Of a DNA stretch of 64,000 bases, positions 34,414 through 43,729 are shown one piece after another (the first letter of the stretch is position 1; the number at the start of each line of letters is the position of its first letter). The translations under genes and the position numbers were made by a program. The notes beneath the pieces are model-generated. The model saw nothing but the letters and a program-made list of their open reading frames with translations. It searched no databases and had not been told where the DNA came from. The DNA comes from Lactobacillus xylocopicola (GTDB lineage: Bacteria > Bacillota > Bacilli > Lactobacillales > Lactobacillaceae): positions 478,501 through 542,500 of the forward strand of contig NZ_AP026803.1 of the NCBI RefSeq assembly GCF_033096005.1, read 5' to 3'.

Positions 34414-35142
34414 ATGCAGCGAGCAATCATATTTGGTGCTAGCGGTGGGATAGGTCGTGCAATCAGTGAAGTTTTAGCAGGGGCTGGTTGGTCTCTTTAT
34501 ATTCATTGTAGTACTAACTGGTCTGCGGCCAGTGACCTGAGTGCAGGGCTAAGCCATCGATTTCCGCAACAGGATTTTATTCCGGTTAAGTTTAGTTTTT
34601 TGGCTGAAGATAGTGCTGTAGTGGCATTTGTTAATCATCTTTTGCCAGTTAACGCGCTTGTTTTTGCCCAAGGAATAACCGATTATCAGCTGGTCAATGG
34701 CCAGGAACTGACCAAGGTTGACCAGCTGATGCAAGTTAATCTAATAACGCCGATTAAGCTGACTAACTTGCTTGAGCCGGTACTAACCAAAAATGAATTT
34801 AGTCGGATTGTTTACTTAGGGTCGGTTTATGGTGGTGATGGTAGTGCCATGGAGGCGGTGTATAGCTCCTCTAAAGCGGGGCTTGAACGGTTCGCACAGA
34901 GTTATGCGCGTGAAGTGGCTTCAGCCAATCTCACCGTAAATGTGCTCGCGCCTGGTGCAGTTGACACCGCGATGAATGCCCAGTTTGATTCTGAAGCCAT
35001 AGCAGCACTAAAGGCTGAGTTACCGATTGGCCGTTTAGCCACAACCAGCGACATCGCTTTTTGGGTTAAGACACTGCTTGACCGTCAATCTGGTTATTTA
35101 ACTGGCCAGACAATCTATGTGAGCGGTGGTTGGCTTAAATGA
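34414..35142 (+). CDS. SDR-family oxidoreductase (YmfI type)
   Basis: 242 residues, Rossmann fold with GASGGIGRAISE (cofactor) and the YSSSK catalytic motif (VYSSSKAGLERFAQ), plus Ser in LGSVYGG and APGAVDTAMNA. Annotated as FabG-like, but the context (after ftsK, before RodZ and pgsA) is that of B. subtilis ymfI. A role in lipid or envelope metabolism is an inference. The M16 peptidase genes ymfF and ymfH normally present between ftsK and this gene are missing here. A TATAAT at 34352-34357 is a possible promoter. Confidence 0.88.
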   Translation: MQRAIIFGASGGIGRAISEVLAGAGWSLYIHCSTNWSAASDLSAGLSHRFPQQDFIPVKFSFLAEDSAVVAFVNHLLPVNALVFAQGITDYQLVNGQELTKVDQLMQVNLITPIKLTNLLEPVLTKNEFSRIVYLGSVYGGDGSAMEAVYSSSKAGLERFAQSYAREVASANLTVNVLAPGAVDTAMNAQFDSEAIAALKAELPIGRLATTSDIAFWVKTLLDRQSGYLTGQTIYVSGGWLK

Positions 35143-35207
35143 TAGTAAAAAATTATGGCAATATGTGATATGCTCAAAGTATAAATAAAGAATAAAAGAG
35201 GGTAATT

Positions 35208-36311
35208 ATGGCAGATATCGGAGAAAAATTACAGCACGCCAGAGAAGCAAAAGGATTTTCAATTGAGGATGTTGAAAAAGCGACTAAGATTCAAAGTAGA
35301 TATCTGATAGCGATTGAGCAGAATGATTTTGCTAAACTTCCTGGCGACTTTTATGTCCGGGCTTTTATTAGGCAATATGCGCAAATTGTTGGCCTTGATG
35401 GTAAGCAATTATTGAGTGAATATCATAAAGAGATTCCTAAGGCTGAACCAGAAGAATATGTTGAGGAATCACTCGATAATAAGAGTGAAGAAGTCCGAAA
35501 GACGACCAGTAAGAAGAAAAAGCTGTGGCAGGACTATTTGCCCCGAATTATTATTGGCCTCGGTGTAGTTGTGGTTCTGCTGGTTTGCTACGTTGTTTAC
35601 GCGCACTTCTCAGCTAACAACAACCAAGACAATTCGGCTAACGATGTGGCTGTTTCTTCGGAAAGTTCACAAAAACGCAAAAAGTCTCGGCCTAAAGTGG
35701 TTAATCCGGTCAAAATACGACAGTTGGCTGATAATCAGTACCAGGTTACTGGTCTAAAGAAAAACGGCAACCGTGACTTAGTCGTTCGTGCTGGTGATCA
35801 AGCTACGACTGTGACTATTACCATGAATGGGGTTAGCCAAGGGGCTCAGCCGCTAGCTGCAGGGCAAAAGCACACCTTGAAGCTGCCGGCCAATGTCCAG
35901 TCGGTAGTGGTGACGTTAAGCAATGCATCTGGTACCGCCATTTCAATTGGTAAGAAGAAGGTTCCCTACAATGGGCAAAACACCGGCCTTTCTTTAACTT
36001 TCTTGATTGGTAAACGTAACTCTAACCAGAATCAAGCTAACTCAACTAATTCGAACCAGCATCAGCAATCTGACTCAACTGTTAATAACTCAAATTCAAA
36101 CCAAACTAATACTAACCAAGGCCAGCAGAGCCAACAAAACCAGGGACAACATCAGTCAACTGGCAATAATACTACAAATAATAACCAACATAGTGGCCAG
36201 TCTACCCAGAATAACCAGCAGACTGGACATGGGAACAATCAGACCAATGGTAGCGATCAGAACAAGCAAAGTGGGAGTGATTCAGCTAACAATGATGGTG
36301 ATAAGAAATAG
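35208..36311 (+). CDS. RodZ-like cell-shape protein with Gln/Asn-rich tail
   Basis: 367 residues: N-terminal HTH_25 domain (about 1-75, IGEKLQHAREAKGFSIEDVEKAT), a basic linker, one transmembrane helix (about 112-135), an extracellular DUF4115-like beta domain (about 165-265), then a roughly 95-residue tail made almost wholly of Asn, Gln, Ser, Thr, Gly and His. RodZ anchors the MreB cytoskeleton. The tail is low-complexity, outside the cell and without recognised sorting signal. GAGGGT precedes the ATG at 35208. Corresponds to ymfM. Confidence 0.88.
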   Translation: MADIGEKLQHAREAKGFSIEDVEKATKIQSRYLIAIEQNDFAKLPGDFYVRAFIRQYAQIVGLDGKQLLSEYHKEIPKAEPEEYVEESLDNKSEEVRKTTSKKKKLWQDYLPRIIIGLGVVVVLLVCYVVYAHFSANNNQDNSANDVAVSSESSQKRKKSRPKVVNPVKIRQLADNQYQVTGLKKNGNRDLVVRAGDQATTVTITMNGVSQGAQPLAAGQKHTLKLPANVQSVVVTLSNASGTAISIGKKKVPYNGQNTGLSLTFLIGKRNSNQNQANSTNSNQHQQSDSTVNNSNSNQTNTNQGQQSQQNQGQHQSTGNNTTNNNQHSGQSTQNNQQTGHGNNQTNGSDQNKQSGSDSANNDGDKK

Positions 36312-36330
36312 TGAAATAAGGAGATAGAGC

Positions 36331-36891
36331 ATGAATTTACCTAATAAATTAACGGTATTTAGAATTTTGTTAATACCAGTCTTTATGGTGATTGTCATCT
36401 TTGGTGGTAATGCCAGCATCAAGGTTGGTAATACTACAGTATATTGGAATTTACTAGTGGCCGCGGTTGTATTCGCGGTTGCTGCAGCTACGGATTGGTT
36501 CGATGGACACATTGCCCGGGCGCAAAATTTAGTGACTAATTTTGGTAAATTTGCTGATCCGCTGGCAGACAAAATGCTAACGATGACAGCCTTTATCATG
36601 CTTATTTCTTTGAACTTGGCGCCAGCTTGGGTGGTGGCAATTATTGTCTGTCGAGAATTGGCGGTTACCGGACTGCGGCTTATTCTCGCTGAGAACAAGG
36701 GACAAGTGATGGCGGCGGAAATGCCTGGTAAAATCAAAACTACCTGTCAGATGCTTTCAATCATCTTTTTATTAATTGGTAACTTTTTCAATCTTGGTAC
36801 CATTTTACTCTATCTAGCCTTGATCTTTACCATCTATTCGGGCTGGGATTACTTCCATAGTTCATGGTCTGTCTTTAAAGATTCAATGTAA
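36331..36891 (+). CDS. pgsA: CDP-diacylglycerol-glycerol-3-phosphate 3-phosphatidyltransferase
   Basis: Makes phosphatidylglycerophosphate for membrane phosphatidylglycerol. 186 residues, five to six membrane segments. The CDP-alcohol phosphotransferase motif DG-x2-AR-x8-G-x3-D-x3-D reads WFDGHIARAQNLVTNFGKFADPLADK. GGAG precedes the ATG. It follows RodZ by 19 bases. The B. subtilis next gene is cinA; here it is absent. Confidence 0.96.
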   Translation: MNLPNKLTVFRILLIPVFMVIVIFGGNASIKVGNTTVYWNLLVAAVVFAVAAATDWFDGHIARAQNLVTNFGKFADPLADKMLTMTAFIMLISLNLAPAWVVAIIVCRELAVTGLRLILAENKGQVMAAEMPGKIKTTCQMLSIIFLLIGNFFNLGTILLYLALIFTIYSGWDYFHSSWSVFKDSM

Positions 36892-36910
36892 TTTACCTAC
36901 ATAATAACCA

Positions 36911-36937
36911 AAAACACTAATTTTATTAGTGTTTTTT
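36911..36937 (+). terminator. Intrinsic terminator of pgsA
   Basis: AAAACACTAAT (36911-36921) pairs with ATTAGTGTTTT (36925-36935), T tail. Confidence 0.9.
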
Positions 36938-36982
36938 GTTTGCACTTAATTAGGCAGTAAAGGTTGTCTGAACCCGCCTTAA

Positions 36983-37011
36983 TTGATTAACAATTATAAA
37001 CTTGCTAGAAT
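36983..37011 (+). promoter_or_regulatory. Promoter of opuC operon
   Basis: TTGATT (36983-36988), 17 bases, TAGAAT (37006-37011) with extended TG. A near-consensus site, so the damaged operon may still be transcribed. Confidence 0.7.
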
Positions 37012-37045
37012 TAACTTAAATAGTTCTTGAAAAAAGGAGGATTTT

Positions 37046-38225
37046 ATGGTAAAGACGACGCCGATGGTTGAGTTTAAAAAGGTGACTTAGTTATATCCGA
37101 AGGTCAAAAAACCAGCTGTAGCAAATATTAGTTTTGCAATAAATAAAGGTGAATTTTGCTGTTTGATTGGGACTTCAGGTTCAGGCAAAACAACTTTAAT
37201 GCGCATGATTAACCGCATGAATAGTGTAACTAAAGGGCAAGTATTAGTAGCTGGCAAGGACGTGCGGACCTTGAACCCGGTTAATTTACGGCGCCACATT
37301 GGCTATGTGATCCAAAACAATGGGTTGATGCCGCATATGACGATTAGGGAAAATATTGTTCTAGTTCCAAAATTACTCAGGTGGCCTAAAGACAAACTGG
37401 CGAGTGCGGCGCAAAGACTAATCAAACTGGCTGAGCTCCCCGCATCATACCTTGATCGTTATCCAATGGAGTTGTCTGGGGGGGCAGCAGCAACGAATTG
37501 GTGTTGTTCGTGCGCTAGCTGCCAACCAAAACCTAATTTTGATGGATGAACCCTTTGGTGCCCTGGACCCAATTACGCGTGAAAGTTTACAAAAACTGGT
37601 TCAAAACCTGCAAATGCAACTGGGTAAGACAATTGTGTTTGTCACACATGACATGGATGAAGCCTTAAAACTAGCAACTAAGATTGTGGTTTTGCATGAT
37701 GGAAAGTTAATTCAAGTGGGTACACCTGATGAGATTTTACATCACCCGGCAAATGATTTTGTTAAAAGTCTAATCGGAGAAGAGCGGCTTGCGGAAGCAA
37801 AATATGAAACGGTTAAGGTCAAAAATGTGATGTCAACCGGGCCAGTTAAGATCAATCTGGGAGCCACACTGATCGACGCCTTGACCATGATGAAAAAACG
37901 TCACGTTGACACTTTATTAGTCGTTGACGATGGTAATCACCTTAAGGGCTATATTTCTATTGATGACTTACCGCGTAGAGATTTGAAAGTAAGTAGTGTG
38001 AGTGATATTTTACTAACCGATATTGCTAGTGTAGGTCCAGAAGAATATTTGCGTGATAACTTACGGCGGTTATTGAGTCGTAATGGGCAGTATATTCCGG
38101 TAGTCGACGCGGATCGGAAGCTAGTTGGAATAGTTACTAGGTCAAGTTTGGTCAACGTCGTTTATGAAAAAATATGGGGTGATAAAAGTCCCCTAGACGA
38201 GCAGTTATCAAAAGAGGCGAAATAA
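37046..38225 (+). pseudogene. opuCA: OpuCA-type osmolyte ABC transporter ATPase, disrupted
   Basis: Would be a 392-residue glycine betaine/carnitine/choline ATPase with Walker A GTSGSGKTT, signature LSGG, and two CBS domains (after VMSTGPVKI). Two lesions: codon 15 is TAG (37088-37090), where family members usually have Lys or Arg (FKKVT-stop-LYPKVKKPA); and the G7 run at 37478-37484 has one extra G, shifting frame inside the LSGGQQQR signature. AAAGGAGG precedes the ATG. With both lesions the ATPase cannot be made as one chain unless the reads are wrong. Confidence 0.85.
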
Positions 38226-38226
38226 A

Positions 38227-38850
38227 ATGACAACGTTTTTGGCTCAACATGGTTCAGAGCTAATTGTTAAAACGTGGCAGCAAATATCCATTTCATTTAT
38301 TGCATTGGCCTTGGGTATCATTGTGGCAGTGCCACTTAGCCTTATTCTAATGAAGTTTCACCGCACCGCCAAAGTAGTAATTGCGCTTGCTAGTATGTTG
38401 CAGACGATACCTGCCTTGGCTCTTCTAGCAATGATGATTCCTTTTTTTGGTGTGGGTCGGGTGCCGGCAATTATTGCGCTTTTCTTATACAGTCTGATGC
38501 CGATTTTGCGTAATACCTATGTTGGCTTGACTAGTGTAAATCCGGATACAATTGATTCAGCGCGCGGACTTGGAGTGACAGAGGTGCAGCTGATGCTTAA
38601 AGTTGATATTCCCCTGGCAATGCCGGTAATCATGGCAGGTATTCGATTATCAGCAATCTATATCATTGCTTGGGCCACCCTCGCTTCTTATATCGGTGCG
38701 GGTGGATTGGGCGATTTCATCTTCAATGGGCTTAGTCTGTATCAACCTGATTTAATTTTTGCTGGCACAATTCCGGTAATTATCTTAGCTTTGCTGACAG
38801 ACTATTTGCTAGGGAAGCTGGAACACAAAATCACGCCCCAGGGAATATAA
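38227..38850 (+). CDS. opuCB: OpuC-type ABC transporter permease, first
   Basis: 207 residues, five to six hydrophobic segments, with the EAA-loop pattern of binding-protein-dependent permeases (GLTSVNPDTIDSARGLGVTEVQLMLKVDIPLAMPVIMAG). Frame intact. It would import osmoprotectant with its partner opuCD at 39797. The gene starts 2 bases after the damaged ATPase. Confidence 0.9.
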   Translation: MTTFLAQHGSELIVKTWQQISISFIALALGIIVAVPLSLILMKFHRTAKVVIALASMLQTIPALALLAMMIPFFGVGRVPAIIALFLYSLMPILRNTYVGLTSVNPDTIDSARGLGVTEVQLMLKVDIPLAMPVIMAGIRLSAIYIIAWATLASYIGAGGLGDFIFNGLSLYQPDLIFAGTIPVIILALLTDYLLGKLEHKITPQGI

Positions 38851-38862
38851 AGGAGGATCATC

Positions 38863-39797
38863 ATGAAAAACAGCTTTAAAAAAATCCTGCTGCTGGTGCT
38901 GACTTTTTTGCTAGTAATTGGGACGAGTGCTTGCGGATTACCAGGTCTGGCTGATACCCAAGGAAGTAAAGCAAATATTCGCATTACGGCTTTAACCACT
39001 ACTGAATCGCAAATTGTGGCTAATATCGTGGCCCAACTCATTGAGCACGAAACGCCCTATCAAACGACGATCATTAACAATTTGGGTTCCGCCCCGATGC
39101 AACATCAGGCCTTAATTCGGCATGATGCAGATATTCAGGCTGCTGCCTATGATGGCGGAGAATTAACGGCCAACTTGCTCTTGCCGCCAATTAAGAATGC
39201 GAAGCAGGCCAATCTGACAGTTCGCCGACAAGTAAAAAAAAGGTGGGATCAAACTTATCTGCCTAGTTACGGTTTTGCAAACAATTATGCTTTTATGGTT
39301 AGGAAAAGTGACCAAGATAAGTACCATTTGCAGCAAATTTCCGACCTTAAAAGGGTAGCGAATAAGTTTTCTTTTGGCGTGGCTTCTGAATGGGTTAATG
39401 CTCCCGGAGTAGGTTATCCAGCCTTTCAGACAGCTTATGGGATGACCTTTGCCAAGGCCCATCCGATGAATATTGGCCTGGTCTATGCGGCTTTAAAAAG
39501 TGGGAAAATGGATGTGATCTTGGGTTATTCAACTGATGCCGCATTGATAGCTACAAACTTCACTTGCTTAAAGACGACCAACACTTTTTTCCGGCCTACA
39601 ACTGCGGGATGCTAATCAACAACTACGTATTACGTGAACACCCTGAGCTTAAGCCGATTCTTGAACGATTAGTGGGTAATATTAGCGTTCACGATATCCG
39701 GCGGATGAATTTCCAGGTTGACGACAAGCTGCTTGAGCCCGCTAATGTTGCTCAGCAATTTTTGGTCAAGCATAACTACTTTAGGGGGAAAAACTAA
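38863..39797 (+). pseudogene. opuCC: OpuCC-type osmolyte-binding lipoprotein, frameshifted
   Basis: Lipoprotein signal (MKNSFKKILLLVLTFLLVIGTSAC) and OsmF/OpuCC-type binding domain. A one-base deletion near 39540 breaks the frame: the first frame runs on as far as 39615, and the natural reading resumes as RIDSYKLHLLKDDQHFFPAY in the next frame. Inserting one C in GATGCC-GCATTG restores STDARIDSYKL. Repaired length would be about 311 residues. GGAGG precedes the ATG. The stop overlaps the opuCD ATG. Confidence 0.85.
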
Positions 39798-40456
39798 TGG
39801 CAACTTTATCACTATGGCAGCAGTTTGTTTATTATTACCAGCACAATGGTGCTTATGTGTTGGCGCAAATTAACCGGACCTTTTTGATTTCAGTTTATGG
39901 TGTGCTATTTGCAGCAGTAATTGGTATTCCAGTTGGGATTTTCATTTCACGTAATGCCCGTTTGGGGGACTTGGTAGTAGAAATTGCTAATTTTATTCAG
40001 ACCATTCCGTCGCTGGCCCTATTGTCAATTGTAATGGTTGGAATGGGCTTGGGCGTGATGACGGTTATCTTTACCGTGACCCTCTACTCCTTACTGCCAA
40101 TTATTAAGAACACCTATACAGGTATGAAAAATGTCGACCACAACGTCATCGATTCGGGTAAGGGCATGGGTATGACCAGACTACAGTTATTGTATCTGGT
40201 GCGTTTGCCACTGTCGTTATCGGTAATCATTGCCGGCTTGAAAAATGCGTTGGTCATCGCAATCGGAATTACGTCAATCGGTTCATTTGTGGGCGCTGGG
40301 GGCCTCGGTGACATTATTATTCGCGGAACTAATGCAACCAATGGCAGTGCCATTATTTTAGCTGGGGCTCTGCCAACTGCCTTAATGGCAATCCTGGCCG
40401 ATACGGTCTTGAATTTTGCTCAAAAGTTGCTACAACCCAAAGGTCTTAGCAAGTGA
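39797..40456 (+). CDS. opuCD: OpuC-type ABC transporter permease, second
   Basis: 219 residues, about six membrane segments, with the permease loop GMKNVDHNVIDSGKGMGMTRLQLLYLVRLPLSLSVIIAG. Frame intact. Its start ATG overlaps the binding-protein stop (TAATG), the usual arrangement in opuC operons. With the ATPase and the binding protein damaged, the transporter is probably non-functional. Confidence 0.9.
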   Translation: MATLSLWQQFVYYYQHNGAYVLAQINRTFLISVYGVLFAAVIGIPVGIFISRNARLGDLVVEIANFIQTIPSLALLSIVMVGMGLGVMTVIFTVTLYSLLPIIKNTYTGMKNVDHNVIDSGKGMGMTRLQLLYLVRLPLSLSVIIAGLKNALVIAIGITSIGSFVGAGGLGDIIIRGTNATNGSAIILAGALPTALMAILADTVLNFAQKLLQPKGLSK

Positions 40457-40510
40457 ATTTTTAAAGAAATTATGTTTTTTTGGCGTAATTACTAGTGCAG
40501 GTTAAAAGTT

Positions 40511-40524
40511 TAAACATTTGTTCG
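40511..40524 (+). promoter_or_regulatory. LexA-like box before recA
   Basis: TAAACATTTGTTCG against the Gram-positive CGAACNNNNGTTCG consensus: right half perfect, two changes in the left half. It lies just upstream of the recA -35. Confidence 0.5.
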
Positions 40525-40531
40525 GTTTTCC

Positions 40532-40561
40532 TTGCAAATTGCTCGTTAATCAAAGTATAAT
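40532..40561 (+). promoter_or_regulatory. recA promoter
   Basis: TTGCAA (40532-40537), 18 bases, perfect TATAAT (40556-40561). Confidence 0.75.
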
Positions 40562-40602
40562 TAGTAAGTATTGAAATGATCATTATTTAGGAGGAAAAAT
40601 TC

Positions 40603-41715
40603 TTGGCCAAAGATGAAAAGAAGGCTGCGCTAGACGCGGCACTAAAGAAAATTGAGAAGAATTTTGGCAAGGGTGCCGTTATGCGGATGGGCGATAAGGC
40701 AAACACCAAAATTTCAACCATTCCTTCTGGTTCACTTGCACTTGATGCTGCACTTGGCGTAGGCGGTTACCCCCGGGGAAGAATTGTTGAAATCTATGGG
40801 CCAGAATCTTCTGGTAAAACTACGGTTGCTTTGCATGCAGTGGCTGAGGTGCAGAAACGTGGTGGAACTGCAGCTTATATTGATGCAGAAAACGCGATGG
40901 ATCCTGCTTATGCCGAAGCATTAGGAGTAGATGTCGACTCACTTATCTTGTCGCAACCGAATACCGGGGAAGAGGGTTTACAAATTGCTGACACCCTGAT
41001 TACTAGTGGCGCAATTGATATTTTAATCGTCGATTCCGTTGCTGCCTTGGTACCGCAAGCCGAAATTGACGGTGAGATGGGCGATAGCCATGTTGGATTG
41101 CAGGCCCGACTGATGAGTCAGGCCCTGCGTAAACTTTCTGGCAATATTAACAAGACCAAAACCATTGCAATTTTTATTAACCAGATTCGGGAAAAAGTTG
41201 GCATTATGTTTGGCAACCCAGAAACCACTCCCGGTGGTCGGGCACTTAAGTTCTATGCAACTGTTCGGTTAGAAATTAGAAGAGCCGAAAAGATTAAACA
41301 GACCGGTGGTGAAATTACTGGTAACCGGGTTAAGATTAAAGTTGTGAAGAACAAGGTTGCGCCACCCTTTAAAGTTGCTGAAGTTGACATGATGTACGGG
41401 CAAGGGATTTCCCAAAGCGGTGAGCTACTCGATATGGCTGCAGATAAGGATATCATTGATAAGGCTGGTTCATGGTATTCTTACCATGATGAGCGCATCG
41501 GGCAGGGCCGTGAGAATGCGAAAAAATATCTGGAGGACCATTCTGATATCTATGATGATGTACAACAGCAGGTTCGTCATGCCTACGGCATCGATGAAGA
41601 TGCTATTGCAGAACGGGAAGACCCAGAAAAGGTCAAGGCCAAAAAGGCTCAAACTGCTAGCGCTACCGACAAGGAGGCTTCTGCAAGTGAAGAAGCCAGT
41701 AACAAAAGTAAGTAA
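40603..41715 (+). CDS. recA: Recombinase RecA
   Basis: Strand-exchange ATPase and LexA co-protease. 370 residues; Walker [10 protein letters not shown], the DNA-binding loop [22 protein letters not shown], and a C-terminal Ala/Lys/Glu/Ser tail typical of lactobacillar RecA. Start is TTG at 40603, 8 bases after AGGAGG. Upstream LexA-like box suggests SOS control. The usual upstream gene cinA is replaced by the opuC operon. RecX is at 12.2 kb. Confidence 0.98.
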   Translation: MAKDEKKAALDAALKKIEKNFGKGAVMRMGDKANTKISTIPSGSLALDAALGVGGYPRGRIVEIYGPESSGKTTVALHAVAEVQKRGGTAAYIDAENAMDPAYAEALGVDVDSLILSQPNTGEEGLQIADTLITSGAIDILIVDSVAALVPQAEIDGEMGDSHVGLQARLMSQALRKLSGNINKTKTIAIFINQIREKVGIMFGNPETTPGGRALKFYATVRLEIRRAEKIKQTGGEITGNRVKIKVVKNKVAPPFKVAEVDMMYGQGISQSGELLDMAADKDIIDKAGSWYSYHDERIGQGRENAKKYLEDHSDIYDDVQQQVRHAYGIDEDAIAEREDPEKVKAKKAQTASATDKEASASEEASNKSK

Positions 41716-41728
41716 TTTTGAAGAAATA

Positions 41729-41761
41729 AACCTTGACCTGTAAACGGGGTCAGGGTTTTTT
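41729..41761 (+). terminator. Intrinsic terminator of recA
   Basis: AACCTTGACC (41729-41738) with GGTCAGGGTT (41748-41757), T tail. Confidence 0.85.
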
Positions 41762-41860
41762 GGTCAATTCACATGCAGTTGTTTGACATCAGCGGCCCGG
41801 TTCTTTATCATTAAGACTGTGTGAATAATCTAAAAGAAATAAAAAAAGGCGATAGTAATC

Positions 41861-43492
41861 ATGACAAAAATATTTTTGATTCCCGTCGCGATTGCTTTTA
41901 TTTCAATTTTATTGGGTGCCGGTATTGGGTTCTATTTCCGAAAGCAGATTTGGGAAAAGAAAGCGCAGCATGCGCAAAACGATGCTGACCATATTTTAAT
42001 CGAAGCAAAAGCACAAGTAGCTGCCGCTAAAGCAGAAGTCAATGCCCAGAAGCAGGAAGCTGATGCTTTAAAGCAGAGTGCACAAAACACTAAGAAAGAA
42101 AAAATTCTTGAAGCTCAGGAAAAGATTCAAGACTATCGACAAAAAGTTGAAGATGAGTTGCATGTCAAACGCGATGAGATTGCGCGTGACAATAACCGCC
42201 TGAAGCAAAGAGAAGATACACTTGATCATAAGAGTTCTTTACTAGTAGAGAGGGAAAATAACCTTTCTGCCAAAGAGGAGCAACTAAAGCAGGAACAGTC
42301 CGAACTAAGTAAAAAAATTCAAACTGCCAATGCTTTAGTTGAGCAAAGGAAAGAGAGACTCTATGAGGTTGCCCAGTTAGATGAGGAGCAAGCGAAAAAG
42401 CTGGTTCTGAGTCAACTAGCTGAGGAATTAAGCAAAGAGCGCGCAGAAATGATTCGTGATAGCAACGAAGAAGTTCAAGCTAAGGCTGATCATTATGCTC
42501 GTAAGGTGATTATTGATGCGATTCAAAGCAGTTCTGCAGATACAGTAGCCGAAACTACAGTTTCGGTGGTTGATTTGCCTAACGAGGAAATGAAGGGTCG
42601 GATTATTGGCCGAGAAGGTCGCAATATCCGTTCTTTTGAAGCCCTCACTGGAATTGATTTAATCATTGATGATACACCAAAAGTTGTCACTCTTAGTGGC
42701 TTTGATGCAATTAGGCGTGAAATCGCTAAAAGGGCAATGGAGCGTCTGATTAAAGATGGTCGAATTCACCCAGCTCGAATTGAAGAGACGGTGGACAAGG
42801 CTCGTAAAGAAGTAAATGATGACATTTATGAGGCCGGTGAAAGCGCATTGATGGAGTTAGGGATTCATAAAATGAATCCAGAACTTGTGAAAGTGCTGGG
42901 TAGACTTAAGTACCGCACGTCTTATGGACAGAATGTCTTGGGACATTCGATTGAGGTTGCTAAGTTAGCCGGAACAATGGCGGCAGAACTCGGTTTAAAT
43001 GAAAAATTAGCGGTTCGCGCGGGATTATTACACGATATTGGAAAAGCCATCGATCATGATATTGAAGGTTCACACGTTGAAATTGGTGTGGAATTAACTA
43101 GAAAATATCATGAACCCGATGTAGTAGTTAATGCAATTGCGGCCCACCACGGTGATGTGCCGAAGTTATCGTTTATTGCCGAACTAGTAGTTGCGGCAGA
43201 CACGATTTCTTCTGCTCGACCCGGTGCTAGAAGTGAGAGTTTGGAAAACTATATTAGACGGTTGACCGAACTTGAACAAATTGCGAAAAAATATGACGGA
43301 GTCAATCAAGCATATGCCATTCAGGCGGGACGAGAGATCCGGGTAATGGTAGAACCTGAAAAGATTTCAGATGATCGGATAACCGTTTTGGCACGAGATA
43401 TTCGTAACCAGGTTGAAAAAGAACTTGATTACCCCGGTAATATTAAGATTACCGTGATTCGTGAGAAACGGGTTGTAACAGTTGCAAAATAA
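41861..43492 (+). CDS. rny: Ribonuclease Y
   Basis: Membrane-bound endoribonuclease that starts mRNA decay. 543 residues: one N-terminal transmembrane helix (about 3-25), a long Gln/Lys/Glu/Ala coiled coil (about 30-200), a KH domain ([19 protein letters not shown]) and an HD domain ([17 protein letters not shown]). Corresponds to ymdA; its position after recA is conserved in Bacillus. The ribosome site (AAGGCG) is weak. Confidence 0.96.
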   Translation: MTKIFLIPVAIAFISILLGAGIGFYFRKQIWEKKAQHAQNDADHILIEAKAQVAAAKAEVNAQKQEADALKQSAQNTKKEKILEAQEKIQDYRQKVEDELHVKRDEIARDNNRLKQREDTLDHKSSLLVERENNLSAKEEQLKQEQSELSKKIQTANALVEQRKERLYEVAQLDEEQAKKLVLSQLAEELSKERAEMIRDSNEEVQAKADHYARKVIIDAIQSSSADTVAETTVSVVDLPNEEMKGRIIGREGRNIRSFEALTGIDLIIDDTPKVVTLSGFDAIRREIAKRAMERLIKDGRIHPARIEETVDKARKEVNDDIYEAGESALMELGIHKMNPELVKVLGRLKYRTSYGQNVLGHSIEVAKLAGTMAAELGLNEKLAVRAGLLHDIGKAIDHDIEGSHVEIGVELTRKYHEPDVVVNAIAAHHGDVPKLSFIAELVVAADTISSARPGARSESLENYIRRLTELEQIAKKYDGVNQAYAIQAGREIRVMVEPEKISDDRITVLARDIRNQVEKELDYPGNIKITVIREKRVVTVAK

Positions 43493-43493
43493 G

Positions 43494-43527
43494 AAAAAGA
43501 TTGAATTGAAAAATTCAATCTTTTTTT
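43494..43527 (+). terminator. Intrinsic terminator of rny
   Basis: AAAAAGATTGAATT pairs with AATTCAATCTTTTT around a GAAA loop, seven-T tail. Confidence 0.9.
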
Positions 43528-43669
43528 ATTTACCAATTTTGGTAAAGAGCTTAAAAATGTGGCGCGTTTAGACCTAAAATTAAGGGGAAAATAGGGCTGT
43601 GACAGTGGGATGCAAACTCAAAAAAGGCAGGGATCAAATTTAACTTTTAGCAGGTATTTGTCCAGTAAT

Positions 43670-43698
43670 TTGTGCATTCTAAGTCAAGCTTGTATAAT
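43670..43698 (+). promoter_or_regulatory. tagO promoter
   Basis: TTGTGC (43670-43675), 17 bases, perfect TATAAT (43693-43698). Confidence 0.65.
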
Positions 43699-43729
43699 TA
43701 AAGCAACTTAATTATGAAAGTAGCCGACT

